Origin: CAZZNY01 sp964655935
GTDB lineage: Bacteria; Patescibacteriota; Gracilibacteria; BD1-5; UBA2023
Assembly (NCBI GenBank): GCA_964655935.1
Contig: CAZZNY010000001.1
Span: 856,486-920,485 of the forward strand
Reading direction: 5' to 3'
Length of the DNA: 64,000 nt
Below, one piece after another: positions 63,740-64,000 of this stretch. The notes under the pieces were generated by a model. That model did no database searches. It worked only from the letters and a program-made list of their open reading frames with translations, and had not been told where the DNA came from. A program made the translations under genes and the position numbers. How positions within the stretch are numbered: the stretch's first letter is position 1; each line of letters opens with the position of its first letter.

Positions 63740-63816
63740 TGGTGGGCGATACAAGATTCGAACTTGTGACCTCTTGCATGTCGAGCAAGCGCTCTAACCA
63801 ACTGAGCTAATCGCCC
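63740..63816 (-). tRNA. tRNA-Val (GAC) with C33
   Basis: Acceptor GGGCGAT pairs with ATCGCCC; anticodon stem CTTGC/GCAAG encloses loop TCGACAT. Anticodon GAC and discriminator A give Val. Position 33 is C where U is nearly universal. The rest of the cloverleaf is intact with an encoded CCA. Confidence 0.85.
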
Positions 63817-63824
63817 AAAAGGTA

Positions 63825-63901
63825 TGGTGCCCGAGACAGGAATCGAACCTGTGACCTTTAGCTTAGAAGGCTACTGCTCTATCCAACTGAGCTACTCGAG
63901 C
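63825..63901 (-). tRNA. tRNA-Arg (UCU)
   Basis: Acceptor GCTCGAG pairs with CTCGGGC (one G-T), anticodon loop CTTCTAA, T-arm ACAGG/CCTGT, encoded CCA. Pair 27-43 is a G-A mismatch. Confidence 0.9.
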
Positions 63902-63949
63902 ACAATAAAGTACTCGATTTCACCTATATCCTTAAAATATTTTTCCTCA

Positions 63950-64000
63950 AAGTCTTGGCGTTTACCTACTCTTGCACAGCACTGTGGCGCACTACCATCG
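63950..64000 (-). rRNA. rrf: 5S ribosomal RNA, 3' part
   Basis: The minus strand reads CGATGGTAGTGCGCCACAG... then GCAAGAGTAGGTAAACGCCAAGAC, matching the conserved 3' half of bacterial 5S rRNA (helix IV/V and the closing strand of helix I). The 5' half lies beyond the window. The three tRNAs follow, so this is the end of an rRNA operon. Confidence 0.88.

Overview
This looks like a chromosomal window from a Candidate Phyla Radiation bacterium that reads UGA as glycine (genetic code 25, known from Gracilibacteria/BD1-5 and Absconditabacteria/SR1). Nearly every long gene carries in-frame TGA codons, many at invariant glycines: the Walker A loops of YifB and of a VirD4-like ATPase, the RecQ IGRAGRDG motif, the MurC DYGHHPNE motif, the Nudix box and the GyrA box. 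All gene ends I could place are TAA or TAG. CGA is plain arginine here (for example in EF-Tu), which fits Gracilibacteria better than lineages reported to have reassigned CGA. A standard-code gene caller would break most of these genes, so I rejoined fragments by hand; all coordinates were counted by hand.

Layout. 1-4110: three tandem Cys-rich zinc-ribbon paralogues separated by palindromic repeats. 4165-8145: rpsU, a sortase, two unknown genes, rlmH, tRNA-Thr/Tyr/Leu and rpmE. 8146-12845: a minus-strand pair, a 978-aa VirD4/TraG-like ATPase and a secreted protein with calcium-binding repeats plus three pilin-like membrane modules. 13051-17659: yifB/comM, an APH-like kinase and recQ. 17760-26567: membrane proteins of unknown role, secD without secF, a membrane-anchored hydrolase and murI. 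26776-30306: a one-chain pyruvate:ferredoxin oxidoreductase, pointing to fermentative, anaerobic metabolism. 30374-37715: an unknown gene, murD, murC, a small orphan and gyrA. 37853-40116: a prepilin-like protein with an NHL-like segment and a VirB2/TrbC-like pilin.

40267-51761 is mostly translation, all on the minus strand: infA-rpmJ-rpsM-rpsK-rpsD-rpoA-rplQ-rplM-rpsI-rpsL-rpsG-rpmA, then a LamG pilin, ftsX, tRNA-Asp/Ala, two small basic proteins, tuf, rpsJ, rpmB, tRNA-Leu, rpsP and khpA. 52098-57835 holds a cyclic-nucleotide-binding protein, two more type IV pilin-LamG paralogues and infB. 58091-62162 holds peroxiredoxin, an orphan ABC ATPase, a HAD phosphatase, a Nudix hydrolase and mnmA. 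62431-64000 is RNA-rich: an unidentified structured RNA candidate, a Cas2/SinR-like ORF, small promoter-terminator cassettes, three tRNAs and the 3' end of a 5S rRNA.

Surface and secretion is a recurring theme: prepilins with adhesive domains, VirB2-like pilins, a VirD4-like ATPase, a sortase and SecD, as expected for an episymbiont-like cell with a reduced genome. The most unusual items are a mobile palindromic element inserted in frame inside murD, hairpins whose U-tract abuts the ATG of two pilin genes, and the calcium-repeat protein with tandem pilin-like modules.
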